From an uncultured Pseudomonadota bacterium (GTDB lineage: Bacteria > Pseudomonadota > Gammaproteobacteria > Burkholderiales > Casimicrobiaceae), in assembly GCA_937958295.1 (NCBI GenBank), contig CALFEY010000251.1, positions 1 to 14,095 on the forward strand: a DNA stretch of 14,095 bases. Reading direction: 5' to 3'. The translations under genes and the position numbers were made by a program. Shown piece by piece: positions 12,644 through 14,095 of the stretch. The notes under the pieces were generated by a model. The model was given only the letters and a program-made list of their open reading frames with translations, was not told the DNA's origin and made no database searches. The stretch's first letter is position 1. Every line of letters begins with the position of its first letter.

Positions 12644-14095
12644 GTGGCACCTCGCTTAGCCCTTCGCCTCCTGCGCCTCGCCTTCACCGCCGTCATCACG
12701 GGGGTGATCGTCTTCCTCGGATTGCTGGTCGCGATCCGCTATCTCCTCTTCCCGAGCCTCGACGAGTACCGCGGCACCATCGCGGCGAAGCTGTCGGAAG
12801 CCGTGGGCCAGCCGCTGACCATCGGCGCTATCCGCGGCTCCTGGAACGGCTGGAATCCGCAGGTGACGATCGCCGACGTGGCGATTCGCAATCGCGCCCA
12901 GCCCGGGACGCCCACGTTGCTGCTCCTGCCCCGGGTGGACTTCGTGGTGGCCTGGACGTCCGTGCTGGCCCTGGACGTGCGCCTGAAGTCGCTCGCCATC
13001 GACCGGCCGGAGCTCGCCATCCGGCGTGACGCCGAGGGGCGCTTCCACATCGCCGGCATCGAGTTCGACCCCGACGCCCACGCGGCCGATCCCACCGTCG
13101 CCGAGTGGCTCGGCCGGCAGCGGGAGGTCGTCGTCACCGATGCCAAGGTCACGTGGATCGACCAGCTGCGCGCGGCGCCGCCGCTCGTGCTCGAGCGCGT
13201 GCAGTTCAAGCTCGAACAGAGCCCAGGAGGCTTGCGCTTCGGCCTGGAGGGCTCGCCGCCGCCCGAGCTCGCCTCGCCGCTCGACCTGCGCGGCGAGATC
13301 GTGGCCGGGTCGCTGCGCGACTGGCGGGCCGCCCGCGGCAGCCTCTACCTGCGCCTCGACTTCGCCGATGTCGCCCGATGGCGGGACTGGGTCCAGGTAT
13401 TGAAGCCCGTGGATGCCGGTGCGGGCGCGCTGCGGGTGTGGACCGATTTCGCCGACGGCATGCCCACCCGCGTGGTGGCCGACGTCGAGCTGACCGGCGT
13501 GCAGGGGCACGTGACGCCCAAGCTGCCGCAGCTCGGCCTCGACTATCTGCGCGGCCGCATCACGTGGTCGCGCCAATCGGGCCTGCGCAAGATCGGCCTG
13601 CAGGACCTCTCCTTCCGTACCCAAGGCGGGAAGGAGCTCCTGCCGGTCAACCTCGCCATCGTGGCCAACGAGAGCCCCGAAGGACGCGTGGTGGGCGGCA
13701 CCATGACCTTCGACCGGATGGAGATGGCGCCGCTGTCGGAGCTCGCCGTGCACCTACCGCTGCCGGAGCAGGTGCGCGAGGACCTGCTCGCCCTCGAGCT
13801 GCGCGGCAGCGTGACCAATGGCCAGTTCGGCTGGACCGGCGCGCCCGACGAGCCCTCGAGCTTCTCCGGCAGCGGGGCGTTCACGCACTTCGGCATCACC
13901 GGCAGCCAGACGGTGCCCGGAGCGGACAGCGTGTCCGGCCGCTTCACCTTCGACGACAACGGTGGCGAGCTCAAGCTCGACAGCCGGGACGTGCGAGTAC
14001 GCCTGCCGCGCGTGTTCGCCGACACGCTCGTGCTGTCCAGCGCCACGGGGCAGGTGCGATGGTCGCGCACGCCGGAGGAGGTGCGCATCGTCCTC
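12644..14095 (+). CDS. yhdP: YhdP family (AsmA-like) envelope protein, 5' part
   Basis: The first 484 codons of a gene that runs off the window; family members are usually about 1,270 residues. It starts at GTG 12644, the only start codon after an in-frame stop at 12620. An N-terminal membrane anchor (about 13-35) is followed by the YhdP/DUF3971 opening: FPSLDEYRGTIAAKLSEAVG (36-55), GAIRGSWNGWNPQVTIADVAI (61-81) and LKSLAIDRPELAIRRDAEG (114-132), then beta-rich periplasmic sequence. YhdP-type proteins, with TamB and YdbH in E. coli, are thought to bridge the periplasm and carry phospholipid to the outer membrane. It is divergent from glnE. No clear ribosome binding site is visible. The family is recognised from its N-terminal pattern; the C-terminal part is not available. 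Confidence 0.88.
   Translation, partial: MAPRLALRLLRLAFTAVITGVIVFLGLLVAIRYLLFPSLDEYRGTIAAKLSEAVGQPLTIGAIRGSWNGWNPQVTIADVAIRNRAQPGTPTLLLLPRVDFVVAWTSVLALDVRLKSLAIDRPELAIRRDAEGRFHIAGIEFDPDAHAADPTVAEWLGRQREVVVTDAKVTWIDQLRAAPPLVLERVQFKLEQSPGGLRFGLEGSPPPELASPLDLRGEIVAGSLRDWRAARGSLYLRLDFADVARWRDWVQVLKPVDAGAGALRVWTDFADGMPTRVVADVELTGVQGHVTPKLPQLGLDYLRGRITWSRQSGLRKIGLQDLSFRTQGGKELLPVNLAIVANESPEGRVVGGTMTFDRMEMAPLSELAVHLPLPEQVREDLLALELRGSVTNGQFGWTGAPDEPSSFSGSGAFTHFGITGSQTVPGADSVSGRFTFDDNGGELKLDSRDVRVRLPRVFADTLVLSSATGQVRWSRTPEEVRIVL

Noticed and set aside
1..14095. CRISPR array, insertion sequence, tRNA or phage signature
   Set aside because: No regularly spaced repeats, transposase, integrase or tRNA-like cloverleaf could be seen on reading the window.

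Overview
The window is about 14.1 kb of very GC-rich, densely coding bacterial chromosome. The gene set (waaF, an ilvE / CHCC zinc-finger / waaF run, glnE and a divergent yhdP-type gene) points to a Gram-negative proteobacterium with LPS. The order and base composition best fit a betaproteobacterium. That placement is inference from gene content; there is no rRNA or other decisive marker. No tRNA, rRNA, insertion sequence, phage gene or CRISPR array was seen, and no intergenic gap exceeds 200 bases.

Layout. (1) 1-381, + strand: the end of a family 9 glycosyltransferase (heptosyltransferase-like). (2) 389-2518, - strand: a 709-residue polytopic membrane protein resembling GT-C enzymes that use lipid-linked sugars. 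(3) 2644-6542, + strand, divergent from (2): three genes read together. They are a fusion of a polyprenyl-phosphate sugar synthase (GT2) with a SAM methyltransferase, a flippase-like integral membrane protein, and an O-antigen ligase/polymerase-like protein. (4) 6499-9147, - strand: ilvE, a 67-residue CHCC zinc-finger protein, waaF and an NTF2/SnoaL-like protein, in that transcription order and probably one operon. (5) 9329-9793, + strand: a MarR-type regulator divergent from ilvE, with two matching 15-bp operator-like palindromes in the shared intergenic region. (6) 9809-12526, - strand: glnE. (7) 12644 to the window end, + strand: the first 484 codons of a YhdP/AsmA-like protein.

How the genes may work together. 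Regions 1-3 and waaF look like a surface-glycan module. Heptosyltransferases build the LPS inner core. The GT2 enzyme would charge a polyprenyl phosphate with one sugar. The GT-C protein could use that donor in the periplasm. The ligase-like protein would join or polymerise lipid-linked glycan, and the flippase-like protein is a candidate for moving a lipid-linked intermediate. YhdP belongs to a family that helps move phospholipid to the outer membrane, so it fits an envelope neighbourhood. ilvE (branched-chain amino acid transamination) and glnE (control of glutamine synthetase) are nitrogen-metabolism housekeeping genes.

The parts that most deserve a second look are the divergent GT-C / GT2-methyltransferase pair with its flippase and ligase partners, and the marR-ilvE control region, where one palindrome contains the marR start codon and overlaps a candidate ilvE -35 box.
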